Positions 41,588 through 51,454 of a DNA stretch of 55,027 nucleotides are shown here, one piece after another. Position numbers and translations under genes: made by a program. Position 1 is the stretch's first letter; every line of letters begins with the position of its first letter. Where the stretch lies: the NCBI RefSeq assembly GCF_018917935.1, contig NZ_JAHLPN010000020.1, positions 1-55,027 on the forward strand, written 5' to 3'. This DNA comes from Kineothrix sp. MSJ-39 (GTDB taxonomy: Bacteria > Bacillota > Clostridia > Lachnospirales > Lachnospiraceae). Below the pieces are notes generated by a model, which ran no database searches, was not told where the DNA came from, and was given only the letters and a program-made list of their open reading frames with translations.

Positions 41588-41655
41588 AAGAGGTATCCGG
41601 TGTTACACTCGATCCTGTAATAAGGAAGAGAAAACAAACGAATACCTCTTTTTTA
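41588..41655 (+). promoter_or_regulatory. Hairpin with T run in the pstS leader
   Basis: AAGAGGTAT (41588-41596) is complementary to ATACCTCTT (41642-41650), which continues into TTTTTATT. The 45-base loop is large. It could act as an attenuator, or as a terminator for readthrough from the alarmone synthetase. If transcription starts near 41590, only part of the first arm would be made. Confidence 0.35.
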
Positions 41656-41716
41656 TTGTATCGTACGGAAGAAAGCCGCACGAAAAATAAGAGACTCATA
41701 GTGGAGGAGAAAGAAA

Positions 41717-42667
41717 ATGAAAAAGAACAAACTTATGACAGTACTCATGGCTGCAACAGTTGCAGCTGGCTTATTAACAGGATGCGGAAGCAATGCAGCA
41801 GATACAACCGCAGATGCAGCAGCAACAGACGCAAGTGCAGACGCTGCAACAGATGAAGCAACAGACGCAGCTACAGATGCAGCAACAGATGAAGCTGCAG
41901 ACGCAGCAACAACAGATACAAATGCCGATCTTTCAGGAAGCATTGCAATGGCAGGATCTACATCCATGGAAAAACTGGCAAATGCAGTTGCAGAAGCTTT
42001 CATGGAAAAATATCCGGGTGTCAGCGTTACAGCAGAATTTACAGGATCTTCAGCAGGTATCGAATCACTGGAGGGCGGCAGCGTAGATATCGGTAACTCA
42101 TCCAGAAGCTTAAAGGATGAAGAAAAAGCAGCAGGTTGTGTTGAGAATATCGTAGCGATCGATGGTATCGCAGTTGTTCTGGATCCTGCAAATACAGTAA
42201 CAGATCTGACACAGGATCAGCTCGTACAGATCTACAAAGGCGAAGTAACAAACTGGAAAGATCTCGGCGGATCAGATGAACCGATCGTAGTAGTAGGTCG
42301 TGAAGCAGGTTCCGGTACAAGAGGTGCCTTTGAAGAATTACTTGGCCTGGAAGATGCCTGCCAGTATGCAAACGAACTGGATTCCACAGGTGCTGTCATC
42401 GCAAAAGTAGCTTCTACACCGGGTGCGATCGGATATGCTTCTCTCGATGCAGTAGATGACACAATCATTGCAGCAAAACTGAACGGTGTTGAGCCGACAG
42501 AAGAAAACATCAAAGCTGGCAGCTATATCCTTTCAAGACCATTCGTAATGGCAACAATGGGCGAAGTAAGTGCGCAGAGCGAGCCTGTACAGGCACTGTT
42601 TGACTACTTAAAATCTGATGAAGGAAAACAGCTGATCCAGAGCGTAGGTCTGATCACGGTGGACTAA
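41717..42667 (+). CDS. pstS: Phosphate-binding lipoprotein
   Basis: 316 aa. Lipobox LLTGC (Cys 23) anchors it. Residues ~28-75 are a linker of Ala/Thr/Asp repeats of the TDAATDEA kind. The PstS fold follows: GSTSMEKLANAVAEAF, TGSSAGIESLEGGSVDIGNS and VVVGREAGSGTRGAFEELLG, the phosphate-contacting loops. It binds phosphate outside the cell and passes it to PstCA. AGTGGAGGAG is at the ribosome site. Confidence 0.95.
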   Translation: MKKNKLMTVLMAATVAAGLLTGCGSNAADTTADAAATDASADAATDEATDAATDAATDEAADAATTDTNADLSGSIAMAGSTSMEKLANAVAEAFMEKYPGVSVTAEFTGSSAGIESLEGGSVDIGNSSRSLKDEEKAAGCVENIVAIDGIAVVLDPANTVTDLTQDQLVQIYKGEVTNWKDLGGSDEPIVVVGREAGSGTRGAFEELLGLEDACQYANELDSTGAVIAKVASTPGAIGYASLDAVDDTIIAAKLNGVEPTEENIKAGSYILSRPFVMATMGEVSAQSEPVQALFDYLKSDEGKQLIQSVGLITVD

Positions 42668-42671
42668 GTAT

Positions 42672-43592
42672 ATGCATACATCAATCTTTGCAAACCATAA
42701 AAACAAATCCATAGTAGAAATTATCGCGCACATCATCTTCGTGGTATGTGCACTGGTAGCAGTAATGGCGGTCTTCGCCATTACTGCTTATATGATCATA
42801 AACGGATCACCGGCACTTTTCAAAGTAGGAATCAAGGAGATATTATTCAATACAAAATGGGCACCGGCGGCAGCGGAACCTCATTTTGGTATTTTATATG
42901 TTATCCTGACTTCTATTATTGGTACATTTGCAGCAATCCTGTTAGGCGTTCCGGTTGCACTTCTGACAGCAGTATTTCTGGCAGAGGTTGCGCCGAAGAA
43001 ACTTGCGGATATCGTAAGACCTGCGGTAACGCTTTTGGCAGGTATTCCTTCCGTTATCTACGGACTTCTCGGAATCCTGATCTTAAATCCTTTGATGTAT
43101 AAGCTGGAAAAAGCCGTTTTTGCAGGATCCTCCACCCATCAGTATACAGGCGGTTCCAATATGCTGTCTGCGATTCTGGTTCTGGCGATCATGATTCTGC
43201 CGACAGTCATCAATATCAGTGAATCAGCATTGCATGCAGTTCCGGATCACTTAAGAAGTGCTTCTCTTGCACTGGGCGCATCCAAGATCGAAACGATATT
43301 CAAAGTAGTGATCCCGGCGGCAAAATCCGGTATTATCTCTGCAATTGTCCTCGGTGTAGGGCGTGCGATCGGAGAAGCAATGGCGATCACCCTCGTTTCA
43401 GGCAGCAGCGTCAATGCACCGCTTCCGTTTAATTCTGTCAGATTCCTGACAACAGCGATCGTCAGCGAGATGGGATATGCATCAGGTCTACACAGACAGG
43501 TGTTGTTTACGATCGGTCTTGTCCTTTTCGTATTCATTATGATTATCAATCTGGTACTGACAGGTATTTTAAAAGAGAAGGAGGAAGACTAA
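42672..43592 (+). CDS. pstC: Phosphate ABC transporter permease PstC
   Basis: 306 aa, six helices. The typical GIPSVIYGLLG and EAA-type loop (HLRSASLALGASKIETIFKV) contacts PstB. It lies 4 bases after pstS, and pstA follows at once. A hydrophilic ~15-residue external segment (AGSSTHQYTGGSN) lies between helices. Confidence 0.95.
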   Translation: MHTSIFANHKNKSIVEIIAHIIFVVCALVAVMAVFAITAYMIINGSPALFKVGIKEILFNTKWAPAAAEPHFGILYVILTSIIGTFAAILLGVPVALLTAVFLAEVAPKKLADIVRPAVTLLAGIPSVIYGLLGILILNPLMYKLEKAVFAGSSTHQYTGGSNMLSAILVLAIMILPTVINISESALHAVPDHLRSASLALGASKIETIFKVVIPAAKSGIISAIVLGVGRAIGEAMAITLVSGSSVNAPLPFNSVRFLTTAIVSEMGYASGLHRQVLFTIGLVLFVFIMIINLVLTGILKEKEED

Positions 43593-44462
43593 ATGACAGG
43601 CAGTATTATGCATAAGACACATAAATTAAAAGATCACATCCTTCTTTTTCTGATCTATCTGTCAGCGCTTTTCTCTGTACTTGTGCTGGTATGTATCATT
43701 GGATATGTTGTGATCCGTGGTGTCAGAAATGTGAATCTGACTTTCCTGACAACCGTGACAAGCGCGATCAAGCAGACAACGGGTATTGCGGGAAACATTA
43801 TAAATACACTTTACATTGTTGTTCTGACATTATTGATCGCAACCCCGATCGGAATCGGATCTGCGATCTATCTGAATGAATATGCAAAGGGAGGAAAGCT
43901 TGTCCGTCTGATCGAGTTTACGACAGAAACACTTTCCGGAATCCCATCGATCATATTTGGTCTGTTCGGAATGGTATTTTTCGGAACAGCCTGCGGATTT
44001 GGCTATTCAATCCTGACAGGTGCGCTTACCCTGACGATCATGATTCTGCCACTGATCACAAGGAATACACAGGAAGCACTCAGGAGCGTTCCGGAAAGCT
44101 ACAGAAGCGGAGCACTTGGTATGGGCGCTACAAAATGGTATATGATCCGTACGATCCTTCTGCCATCTGCAATGCCCGGTATTTTAACAGGTGTACTTCT
44201 GGCAATCGGCCGTATTGTTGGTGAATCTGCAGCACTGCTGTTTACAGCCGGCAGCGGATTTGTGCTTCCGAAGACGGCGATCGGCTATCTGAAAAAGATC
44301 ATGGAATCAGGCGGAACGCTTACGATCCAGCTGTATCTGTCAATGGCAAAAGCGCAGTATGATGTGGCGTTTGGCATTGCACTTGTACTTCTGGTGATCG
44401 TATTCCTGATCAATATGCTGGCAAGAGGAATGGCAAAGAAGCTTCAGGTAGACAAAAAATAA
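43593..44462 (+). CDS. pstA: Phosphate ABC transporter permease PstA
   Basis: 289 aa, six helices. LSGIPSIIFGLFG and the EAA loop (VPESYRSGALGMGATKWYMI) are typical. It is adjacent to pstC with no gap; AAGGAGGA in the pstC end is the ribosome site. Confidence 0.95.
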   Translation: MTGSIMHKTHKLKDHILLFLIYLSALFSVLVLVCIIGYVVIRGVRNVNLTFLTTVTSAIKQTTGIAGNIINTLYIVVLTLLIATPIGIGSAIYLNEYAKGGKLVRLIEFTTETLSGIPSIIFGLFGMVFFGTACGFGYSILTGALTLTIMILPLITRNTQEALRSVPESYRSGALGMGATKWYMIRTILLPSAMPGILTGVLLAIGRIVGESAALLFTAGSGFVLPKTAIGYLKKIMESGGTLTIQLYLSMAKAQYDVAFGIALVLLVIVFLINMLARGMAKKLQVDKK

Positions 44463-44494
44463 CAGCATTACATAGATAGAAAGAGAGACAAAGA

Positions 44495-45265
44495 ATGAAA
44501 AAGGAAACAAATCCTTCCAAAATCGTTGTACAGCATCTGAATCTGCATTACGGTGAAAACCATGCACTGAAGGATATTAATATGAATATTGCGCAAAATG
44601 CAGTGACTGCATTTATCGGCCCAAGCGGATGCGGAAAGTCTACATTTTTGAAATGCTTAAATCGTATGAATGATCTGGTAGATTGTGTGAAGATTGACGG
44701 AACGGTAACGATTGACGGAGAAGATATTTACAGTCCAAAGGTTGATACGACATTACTCAGGAAAAAAGTAGGCATGGTATTCCAGCAGCCGAATCCATTT
44801 CCAATGAGCATATACGACAATATTGCGTATGGTCCGCGTATTCACGGTATTACGGCAAAAGCAAAACTGGATGATATTGTGGAGCGTTCTCTGAGAGATG
44901 CTGCCATTTTTGAAGAAGTAAAAGACAGATTGAAAAAATCCGCACTCGGTTTATCCGGCGGACAGCAGCAGAGACTCTGTATCGCAAGAGCCCTTGCGGT
45001 TGAACCGGAAATCCTTCTGATGGATGAGCCGACAAGTGCACTTGACCCGATCTCTACTTTAAAAGTAGAAGATCTGATGGAAGATCTGAAAAAGAAATAT
45101 ACAGTTGTAGTTGTAACCCATAACATGCAGCAGGCAGCACGTGTGTCTGACTATACAGCATTCTTCCTGCTTGGTGAGCTGATCGAGTTTGATACAACGG
45201 ATACAATCTTCAAGCATCCGTCCCAGAAGAAGACAGAGGATTATATTACCGGTAGATTCGGTTGA
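44495..45265 (+). CDS. pstB: Phosphate ABC transporter ATP-binding protein
   Basis: 256 aa. Walker [20 protein letters not shown], signature [16 protein letters not shown], Walker [14 protein letters not shown] and switch His ([13 protein letters not shown]) are intact. It drives phosphate import through PstCA. It is 32 bases after pstA with AGAAAGAGAG as ribosome site. Confidence 0.97.
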   Translation: MKKETNPSKIVVQHLNLHYGENHALKDINMNIAQNAVTAFIGPSGCGKSTFLKCLNRMNDLVDCVKIDGTVTIDGEDIYSPKVDTTLLRKKVGMVFQQPNPFPMSIYDNIAYGPRIHGITAKAKLDDIVERSLRDAAIFEEVKDRLKKSALGLSGGQQQRLCIARALAVEPEILLMDEPTSALDPISTLKVEDLMEDLKKKYTVVVVTHNMQQAARVSDYTAFFLLGELIEFDTTDTIFKHPSQKKTEDYITGRFG

Positions 45266-45289
45266 TGGATAGGAGAAAAGGAGAAGGAA

Positions 45290-45952
45290 ATGTCACCAAG
45301 AAGATTATATGAAGAAGAATTAAAACAGCTGCAGGAAAGCGTTGAAGAAATGGGAATGGGTGTGCGCGCCACGTATGCCAGACTGTTTTCTGCCCTGCAG
45401 CAGCAAAAGGAAAGCGTGATCGAAGAGATCATTGCAAGTGACCAGAGTACACATACCCTGCAGAGAAGGATTGAAGGAAGCTGTCTGAACCTGATCACAA
45501 AACAGCAGCCGATCGCCAGAGATCTGCGTCAGGTCAGTGCCTCTTTGAAAGTAGTAACGGATATCAGCAGGATCGGAGATCAGTGCAGTGATATTGCCGA
45601 ACTGGTCAAACGAATGGGCTTTAAGGATCTGAAAGAATTTTCCGAGCATATTCCGCAGATGATCGAAGAGACCGGAAAGCAGCTGACAGAAGCCATTAAC
45701 GCTTTTGTAGACCGCAGTGCAGAAAGTGCACAGCACGTTGTGGAAGGCGATGACACAGTAGATGATCTGTTTAATCTGGTAAAAAATGATGTCATCACAC
45801 ATCTGAAATCGGAATCCAAAAATCCGGATGACTGTATTGATGTCATGATGTTTGCAAAGTATCTTGAGAAGATCGGTGACCATGCGGTCAATATTGCAAA
45901 CTGGGCAATCTTTCAGGAAACGGGAGAGGTGGATCACATCCGCCTGCTGTAG
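45290..45952 (+). CDS. phoU: Phosphate transport regulator PhoU
   Basis: 220 aa. The two-repeat three-helix PhoU fold is seen, with metal-binding EKIGDHAVNIANWAI and the matching DISRIGDQCSDIAELV in the first half. It couples phosphate transport to signalling by a PhoR-type kinase. It is the last gene of the operon, before a strong terminator. Confidence 0.95.
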   Translation: MSPRRLYEEELKQLQESVEEMGMGVRATYARLFSALQQQKESVIEEIIASDQSTHTLQRRIEGSCLNLITKQQPIARDLRQVSASLKVVTDISRIGDQCSDIAELVKRMGFKDLKEFSEHIPQMIEETGKQLTEAINAFVDRSAESAQHVVEGDDTVDDLFNLVKNDVITHLKSESKNPDDCIDVMMFAKYLEKIGDHAVNIANWAIFQETGEVDHIRLL

Positions 45953-45968
45953 GAAATAGATGGATAGA

Positions 45969-45999
45969 AACGCCGGGAGCGCAGCTCCCGGCGTTTTTT
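45969..45999 (+). terminator. Rho-independent terminator of the pst operon
   Basis: AACGCCGGGAGC (45969-45980), GCA loop, GCTCCCGGCGTT (45984-45995), then a T run to 45999. A perfect 12-bp GC-rich stem. Confidence 0.95.
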
Positions 46000-46008
46000 A
46001 ATTAGCCG

Positions 46009-46037
46009 TTGTGATAAGGCATAAAATGAGCTATAAT
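46009..46037 (+). promoter_or_regulatory. Promoter of pfkA
   Basis: TTGTGA (46009-46014), 17 bases, TATAAT (46032-46037). It lies 66 bases ahead of the start codon. Confidence 0.65.
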
Positions 46038-46102
46038 ATTCTCATATGGGCATAGCAAACTGCTTCATAAATCTATGATCTGAAATGGGAGGAAATCTTG
46101 TA

Positions 46103-47176
46103 ATGAAAAGAATTGGTATGTTGACAAGCGGCGGCGACTGTCAGGCATTAAATGCTGCCATGCGTGGTGTGGTAAAGAGTATCCTGAACGCGGAAAGTGA
46201 TGTGGAGATTTATGGCTTCTTAGATGGTTACAAAGGCCTGATCTATGGGAACTTCCGTATGCTGACCGGGCATGATTTCTCCGGCATTTTAACAAAAGGC
46301 GGAACGATTCTGGGCAGCAGCCGTACTCCTTTCAAGCTGATGCGTGAGCCTGATGAGAACGGACTGGACAAGGTAGAAGCAATGAAGCAGAATTACTACA
46401 AGCTGCAGCTCGACTGTCTTGTGATCCTTGGCGGTAACGGAACTCATAAAACAGCAAATCTGTTGAGAGAGGAAGGCCTCAATATTGTTACACTGCCAAA
46501 GACGATCGACAATGACCTCTGGGGAACAGATATGACATTCGGTTTTCAGAGCGCTGTCAATATTGCAACAGAAGCCATTGACTGTATCCATACAACGGCA
46601 GCTTCCCACGGCAGAGTATTTATTGTGGAAGTGATGGGACACAAAGTCGGCTGGCTGACATTAAATGCAGGTATGGCAAGTGGTGCGGATATCATTCTGA
46701 TCCCTGAAATTCCATATAGCATTGACAGCATTATCAATAAGATTGACGAAAGAATACAGAACGGAAGCCGTTTTACGATCCTTGCGGTGGCAGAAGGCGC
46801 TATTTCAAAGGAAGATGCAAAGCTGTCCAAGAAGGAATACAAAGAAAAGATGAAAAATTATCCATTCCCTTCCGTATCTTATGAACTTGCACAGCAGATC
46901 AGAGAAAAAGGCGGTTATGATGTACGTGTTACGGTTCCGGGACATACACAGAGAGGCGGAAGCCCATGTCCGTATGACCGCGTATTTGCTTCCCGTCTCG
47001 GTTCTGAGGCAGGCAAGCTCATTTTAAACGGTGAATATGGCTTCATGGTAGGTATCAAAAATCGTGAGATCATCAAAGTGCCGTTGGAAGAAGTGGCAGG
47101 CAAGCTGAAAATGGTATCACCGGATGCTTCTATTGTACAGGAAGCAAAAATGCTTGGCATCTGCTTTGGAGACTAA
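46103..47176 (+). CDS. pfkA: 6-phosphofructokinase
   Basis: 357 aa. Glycolytic phosphorylation of fructose 6-phosphate. LTSGGDCQALNAAMRGVV, LGGNGTHKTANLL, the catalytic PKTIDNDLWGTD, and VMGHKVGWL are present. The Gly in GGNGT is the ATP-type residue, whereas the Lys of PKTIDND is the one seen in PPi-type and mixed enzymes, so the phosphoryl donor is not certain. ATG 46103 follows GGGAGG; the ATG at 46085 would overlap that site. dnaX follows 2 bases later. Confidence 0.93.
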   Translation: MKRIGMLTSGGDCQALNAAMRGVVKSILNAESDVEIYGFLDGYKGLIYGNFRMLTGHDFSGILTKGGTILGSSRTPFKLMREPDENGLDKVEAMKQNYYKLQLDCLVILGGNGTHKTANLLREEGLNIVTLPKTIDNDLWGTDMTFGFQSAVNIATEAIDCIHTTAASHGRVFIVEVMGHKVGWLTLNAGMASGADIILIPEIPYSIDSIINKIDERIQNGSRFTILAVAEGAISKEDAKLSKKEYKEKMKNYPFPSVSYELAQQIREKGGYDVRVTVPGHTQRGGSPCPYDRVFASRLGSEAGKLILNGEYGFMVGIKNREIIKVPLEEVAGKLKMVSPDASIVQEAKMLGICFGD

Positions 47177-47178
47177 CT

Positions 47179-48744
47179 ATGTCCTATCAGGCACTATACA
47201 GAAAGTTCCGTCCGGACAACTTTGCGGATGTCAAGGGGCAGGAGCATATTGTAACAACATTGCAAAACCAAATAAAAGCGGACAGAGTCGGACATGCTTA
47301 TCTGTTTTGCGGAACGCGCGGTACCGGTAAGACAACGGTCGCAAAGATCCTGGCAAAAGCTGTAAACTGTGAAAATCCGCAGGACGGTAATCCATGCGGA
47401 ACCTGCAGGATGTGCAGGGCGATCACGGCCGGCGCGAGCATGAATGTGATCGAGATCGATGCAGCATCCAACAACGGCGTGGACAATATCAGAGAGATTG
47501 TTGATGAGGTTTCCTTTTCGCCGGCGGAAGGAAAGTATAAAGTGTATATCATCGATGAGGTGCATATGCTCTCCATCGGTGCTTTCAATGCCTTGTTAAA
47601 GACGCTGGAAGAGCCGCCGTCTTATGTGATATTCATTCTGGCGACGACAGAAGCGCATAAAATACCGATCACGATCTTATCCCGCTGTCAGCGATATGAT
47701 TTTAAGCGTATTACGATCGACACGATCACGCAGAGACTGCAGGATCTGATGCAGCAGGAAAAGGTAGAGGTCGAGGATAAGGCACTCCGTTATGTGGCAA
47801 AGGCAGCAGACGGCTCCATGCGTGATGCACTAAGTCTGCTGGATCAGTGTATCGCATTCCACTATGGCGAAAAGCTGACCTATGATATGGTACTGGATGT
47901 GCTCGGTGCGGTCGATACACAGGTATTTGGCAAAATGCTGCGTCAGCTTGCGGATAAAAATGTGCAGGGATCGCTTTCGCTTCTGGAAGAGATCATATTG
48001 CAGGGCAGGGAGCTCACACAGTTCGTAACGGATTTTATCTGGTATCTGCGCAATCTCTTACTGCTCAAGACATCGGAAAATATCGAAGATGTGGTGGATG
48101 CTTCCACGGATAATCTTTCTCTGATGCAGGAAGAAGCAGAGCTTGTCAGCGAAAATGCACTGATGCGGTATATCCGTATCTTTTCGGAGCTGTCAGGGCA
48201 GCTTCGCTATGCGGTCGGCAAACGGATCATGATCGAAATGACGCTCATCAAGATCTGCAGACCATCCATGGAAACAAAAAATGATGCTTTGTTAGAAAGA
48301 ATCCGTGATCTGGAGCATAAACTGGAAACAGGAAATTTTGCTGTACCGCAGAATACGGTGGCAGCAGCTGCACAAGATGCACCGGCAGAAGAAGTGCAGG
48401 AAAGACCGCAGCTTCCGAAGGCGGTTCCCGAGGAAGTACAGCAGGTTGTCGGACGCTGGGGTGAGATCGTCCAGAAGACCGGACAGCCCATGCGGACATA
48501 TCTTTCGGGCAGTAAGCTGAGCCTGGGCGGTGAGAACAGACTTCTCGTCGTATTACCGGACGGACTGCAGTCGGATTATTTCATCAAACATCCCGAAAAC
48601 AAAGACATCCTGCAGGATCTGATCGGACAGGTGATCGGGAAAGAGATCCAGGTCGAGGTCAGACCGCTTGCAAAGGAACAGTCATTTGAACGTTCTTATA
48701 TTGATCTGAGTCAGATCATTCATATGGAAATAGAAGAAGAATAA
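47179..48744 (+). CDS. dnaX: DNA polymerase III subunits gamma and tau
   Basis: 521 aa. Clamp-loader ATPase with Walker A GTRGTGKTTVAKILAKA, a zinc module (CGTCRMC), DEAD-like VYIIDEVHMLS and sensor motif ILATTEAHKIP. A C-terminal tau-like part follows a Pro/Ala/Glu linker at ~395-420. I see no slippery A-run that would make a separate gamma form. It precedes ybaB and recR, the classical dnaX-ybaB-recR order. Confidence 0.96.
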   Translation: MSYQALYRKFRPDNFADVKGQEHIVTTLQNQIKADRVGHAYLFCGTRGTGKTTVAKILAKAVNCENPQDGNPCGTCRMCRAITAGASMNVIEIDAASNNGVDNIREIVDEVSFSPAEGKYKVYIIDEVHMLSIGAFNALLKTLEEPPSYVIFILATTEAHKIPITILSRCQRYDFKRITIDTITQRLQDLMQQEKVEVEDKALRYVAKAADGSMRDALSLLDQCIAFHYGEKLTYDMVLDVLGAVDTQVFGKMLRQLADKNVQGSLSLLEEIILQGRELTQFVTDFIWYLRNLLLLKTSENIEDVVDASTDNLSLMQEEAELVSENALMRYIRIFSELSGQLRYAVGKRIMIEMTLIKICRPSMETKNDALLERIRDLEHKLETGNFAVPQNTVAAAAQDAPAEEVQERPQLPKAVPEEVQQVVGRWGEIVQKTGQPMRTYLSGSKLSLGGENRLLVVLPDGLQSDYFIKHPENKDILQDLIGQVIGKEIQVEVRPLAKEQSFERSYIDLSQIIHMEIEEE

Positions 48745-48762
48745 AACAGGAGGAAATGAAAT

Positions 48763-49113
48763 ATGGCAAAAAGAGGTGGTTTTCCGGGCGGAGGAATGCC
48801 TGGTAACATGAACAATCTGATGAAGCAGGCACAGAGAATGCAGCGTCAGATGGAGGAAAACCAGAAAGCGCTGGAGGAGAAGGAATTTTCCGCAACAGCA
48901 GGCGGCGGAGCTGTAGAAGTTACAGTATCCGGCAAAAAAGTAGTGACAAAAGTAAAACTGGATAAAGATGCAGTAGACCCGGATGATGTGGAAATGCTGG
49001 AAGATCTGATCATGGCAGCCACAAACGAAGCACTGGGAAAAGCAGATGAAGCAAGTGCTGCAGCAATGTCATCCATGACAGGCGGTCTGAATCTCGGAGG
49101 ACTTCCGTTCTAA
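48763..49113 (+). CDS. YbaB/EbfC nucleoid-associated protein
   Basis: 116 aa. After a Gly/Met-rich start (RGGFPGGGMPGNMNNLMKQA) the family core follows: AGGGAVEVTVSGKKVVTKV and DVEMLEDLIMAATNEAL. It binds DNA as a dimer. AGGAGG precedes the ATG. It overlaps recR by one base. Confidence 0.95.
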   Translation: MAKRGGFPGGGMPGNMNNLMKQAQRMQRQMEENQKALEEKEFSATAGGGAVEVTVSGKKVVTKVKLDKDAVDPDDVEMLEDLIMAATNEALGKADEASAAAMSSMTGGLNLGGLPF

Positions 49114-49712
49114 TGGATCTGTACAGCGGTTATATCAATCAGTTAATTGAACAATTTGCTTCACTGCCCGGTATCGGCAATAAATCGGCGCAGAGACTGG
49201 CTTTCCATATGGTCAATATGCCAAAGGAACAGGTAGAGCGTTTTGCCAAAACAGTAGTAGATGCCAGAAATAATGTCTGCTACTGCAAGATCTGCTGTAC
49301 ACTGACAGATCAGGAGATCTGCCCGATCTGCAGCAATCCCAAACGGGATCACAGCACGATCATGGTAGTGGAAAATACACGTGATCTGGCAGCTTATGAA
49401 AAAACCGGCAAATTTGACGGCGTTTACCATGTGCTGCATGGTGCGATTTCGCCGATGCTCGGGATCGGGCCTTCGGATATCAGGCTGAAGGAGCTGATCA
49501 CCAGATTGCAGACGGACGAAGTGAAAGAAGTCATCATTGCGACAAATTCCAGTCTGGAAGGCGAAACGACAGCGATGTATATCAGTAAACTGATCAAGCC
49601 TACCGGCATTAAAGTGACGAGGATCGCAAGTGGTGTTCCGGTCGGCGGCGATCTGGAATACATTGACGAAGTGACACTTCTGCGTGCGCTGGAAGGCCGT
49701 ACGGAGCTATAA
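49113..49712 (+). CDS. recR: Recombination mediator protein RecR
   Basis: 199 aa. The helix-hairpin-helix (LPGIGNKSAQRLAFHMV), the four-Cys zinc site (CKICCTLTDQEICPIC) and the Toprim domain (MVVENTRDLAAYEKTG) are complete. It acts with RecO/RecF in gap repair. The start ATG overlaps the stop of ybaB (taATG). Confidence 0.97.
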   Translation: MDLYSGYINQLIEQFASLPGIGNKSAQRLAFHMVNMPKEQVERFAKTVVDARNNVCYCKICCTLTDQEICPICSNPKRDHSTIMVVENTRDLAAYEKTGKFDGVYHVLHGAISPMLGIGPSDIRLKELITRLQTDEVKEVIIATNSSLEGETTAMYISKLIKPTGIKVTRIASGVPVGGDLEYIDEVTLLRALEGRTEL

Positions 49713-49756
49713 CAGGATATGTAATGGAAAATGGATGAGAAATGGGAGGAAAGAAC

Positions 49757-50809
49757 ATGATAGAAGAAAGAAAGTTTGGCAGAACGATCGCCGGAGAGGA
49801 CATTATGCTGTATAGCCTGAAAAATAAAAATGGCATGCAGGCTGATGTGATGAATTTCGGAGCGATCCTTGTAAATCTTTTTGTACCGAACAAAAACGGA
49901 GAAGTAAAGGATGTTGTGCTTGGCTATGACAGAGCAAAGGATTACTTTGTAAACGGAAGCTGCTTCGGTTCAACGATCGGACCGGTTGCAAACCGTACAG
50001 CAAAGGGACAGTTTGAGCTGGGTGATACAATTTATAATCTGGTCATCAATGACAATGACAACAACCTGCACAGCGATGGAAACGCAGGACTGCATAAGAC
50101 AATGTGGCAGGCAGAAAAGAAAGAGGCAGAAAATGCAGTGACATTCTCTGTTTCCTGCAAGGACGGTCTGCTGGGATTCCCGGGAAACCGTAAATTTGCC
50201 GTGACTTATAAGCTGACAGAAGACAATGCATTGGAGATCCACTATTTTGCATCTACCGATAAGGATACACTTGTCAATATGACAAACCATTCTTATTTTA
50301 ATCTGAAGGGAAATGACAGCGAAACAACCGTAGAAGATGTCAAAGTATGGCTGAAGGCTTCTCATTATACAAAGATCCGCCATGGTGCCATTCCGACAGG
50401 TGAGATCGCATCCGTAGAAGGAACGCCGTTTGATTTTACAACCATGAAGCAGATCTCTCAGGATATTGATGCAGAGAATGCACAGCTTGCGCTTGTAAAG
50501 GGTTATGATCACAACTTTGTGATCGATGACTATGAAGCAGGCAAAGTACAGAAGATTGCAGAAGTAGTAGATGAAAAAGCATTAAGAACCATGGAAGTGT
50601 ATACAGATCTGCCGGGCGTACAGCTTTATACAGGAAATAATATGGTTCCTGAGCTTGGAAAGGGAGATGCCCTGTATCCATGTCGTGGCGGTATCTGTCT
50701 GGAAACACAGTTCTTCCCGAACTGCGCAAGACAGGAAGGTTTTATCAAACCGGTTGTGATACCTGAAAAGCCGTTTACTTCTACAACTATCTACAAATTT
50801 GTTAACTAG
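49757..50809 (+). CDS. galM: Aldose 1-epimerase (galactose mutarotase)
   Basis: 350 aa. Interconverts alpha and beta forms of aldoses. NRTAKGQFELGDTIYNL (catalytic Arg region), HSDGNAGLHKTMWQ, the His in NMTNHSYFNLKG and the Glu in GICLETQFFPN are all present. ATG 49757 follows GGGAGGAAAG, and an ATG at 49742 would overlap that site. No galK/galT is near, so it probably serves general sugar uptake. Confidence 0.93.
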   Translation: MIEERKFGRTIAGEDIMLYSLKNKNGMQADVMNFGAILVNLFVPNKNGEVKDVVLGYDRAKDYFVNGSCFGSTIGPVANRTAKGQFELGDTIYNLVINDNDNNLHSDGNAGLHKTMWQAEKKEAENAVTFSVSCKDGLLGFPGNRKFAVTYKLTEDNALEIHYFASTDKDTLVNMTNHSYFNLKGNDSETTVEDVKVWLKASHYTKIRHGAIPTGEIASVEGTPFDFTTMKQISQDIDAENAQLALVKGYDHNFVIDDYEAGKVQKIAEVVDEKALRTMEVYTDLPGVQLYTGNNMVPELGKGDALYPCRGGICLETQFFPNCARQEGFIKPVVIPEKPFTSTTIYKFVN

Positions 50810-50868
50810 TCAGAGCTATACAGAGCTGTAATGGCTGCGTATATGGTGACATGAAAGAAGGAGAAAAG

Positions 50869-51213
50869 ATGTCTGGAAAAACAACAGCGGGCATATTGAC
50901 GCTGCGTCTGTGTATCGGCGGCTATCTGGTATACCTTGCGTACTCGCTTGTCGTTCCGCTGCCGACAGATACAAAAATGCGCGTGATCAGTATTGTATTT
51001 GCAGTATTGTTTGCGATCATCGGCTTTTACATTGCGCTCAAGGCACTGATCCGTCTGATTAAAAAGGATTATTATGATCCGATGCGTGATGCACAGGAAG
51101 AAGTGGAAGGCAGTGATACTGAAAATGCAGAGGAAACGCCGGCGACTGTGGAAGAAACAGAACATACAAAAGATGTGACAGAGCAGGACGCAACAGAAAA
51201 AACAGATGAATAA
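50869..51213 (+). CDS. Small membrane protein with acidic tail
   Basis: 114 aa. Two helices (residues ~6-26 and 38-58) are followed by an acidic Glu/Thr-rich tail of ~40 residues. The ATG at 50869 follows AAGGAG; the in-frame ATG at 50851 has no ribosome site. It is bounded by a terminator at 51279-51311. No family recognised. Confidence 0.75.
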   Translation: MSGKTTAGILTLRLCIGGYLVYLAYSLVVPLPTDTKMRVISIVFAVLFAIIGFYIALKALIRLIKKDYYDPMRDAQEEVEGSDTENAEETPATVEETEHTKDVTEQDATEKTDE

Positions 51214-51278
51214 AATATCGCAGAAAAGGCTAAAAAAAGAACGGATTTCCGAAAAAAGAATGCCGAAATAGGAGAGAA

Positions 51279-51311
51279 AGAGACGAGATAGCAAAACTCG
51301 TCTCTTTTTTT
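51279..51311 (+). terminator. Rho-independent terminator
   Basis: AGAGACGAG (51279-51287) pairs with CTCGTCTCT (51297-51305), 9-base loop, then T7. It separates the small membrane protein gene from the LysM gene. Confidence 0.9.
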
Positions 51312-51454
51312 GTGCACTGGCGTCGGATGAAATAGGAAAAAAGACGGCTTTTTTTGCTAAATTCTGCCAGCATCGGATGCTATTCTGAAACAGGATAATC
51401 ATACAGGATATGCGAAATGCTGCCTGTTTAGAATGGTATAAGGAGGAAAAAGAA

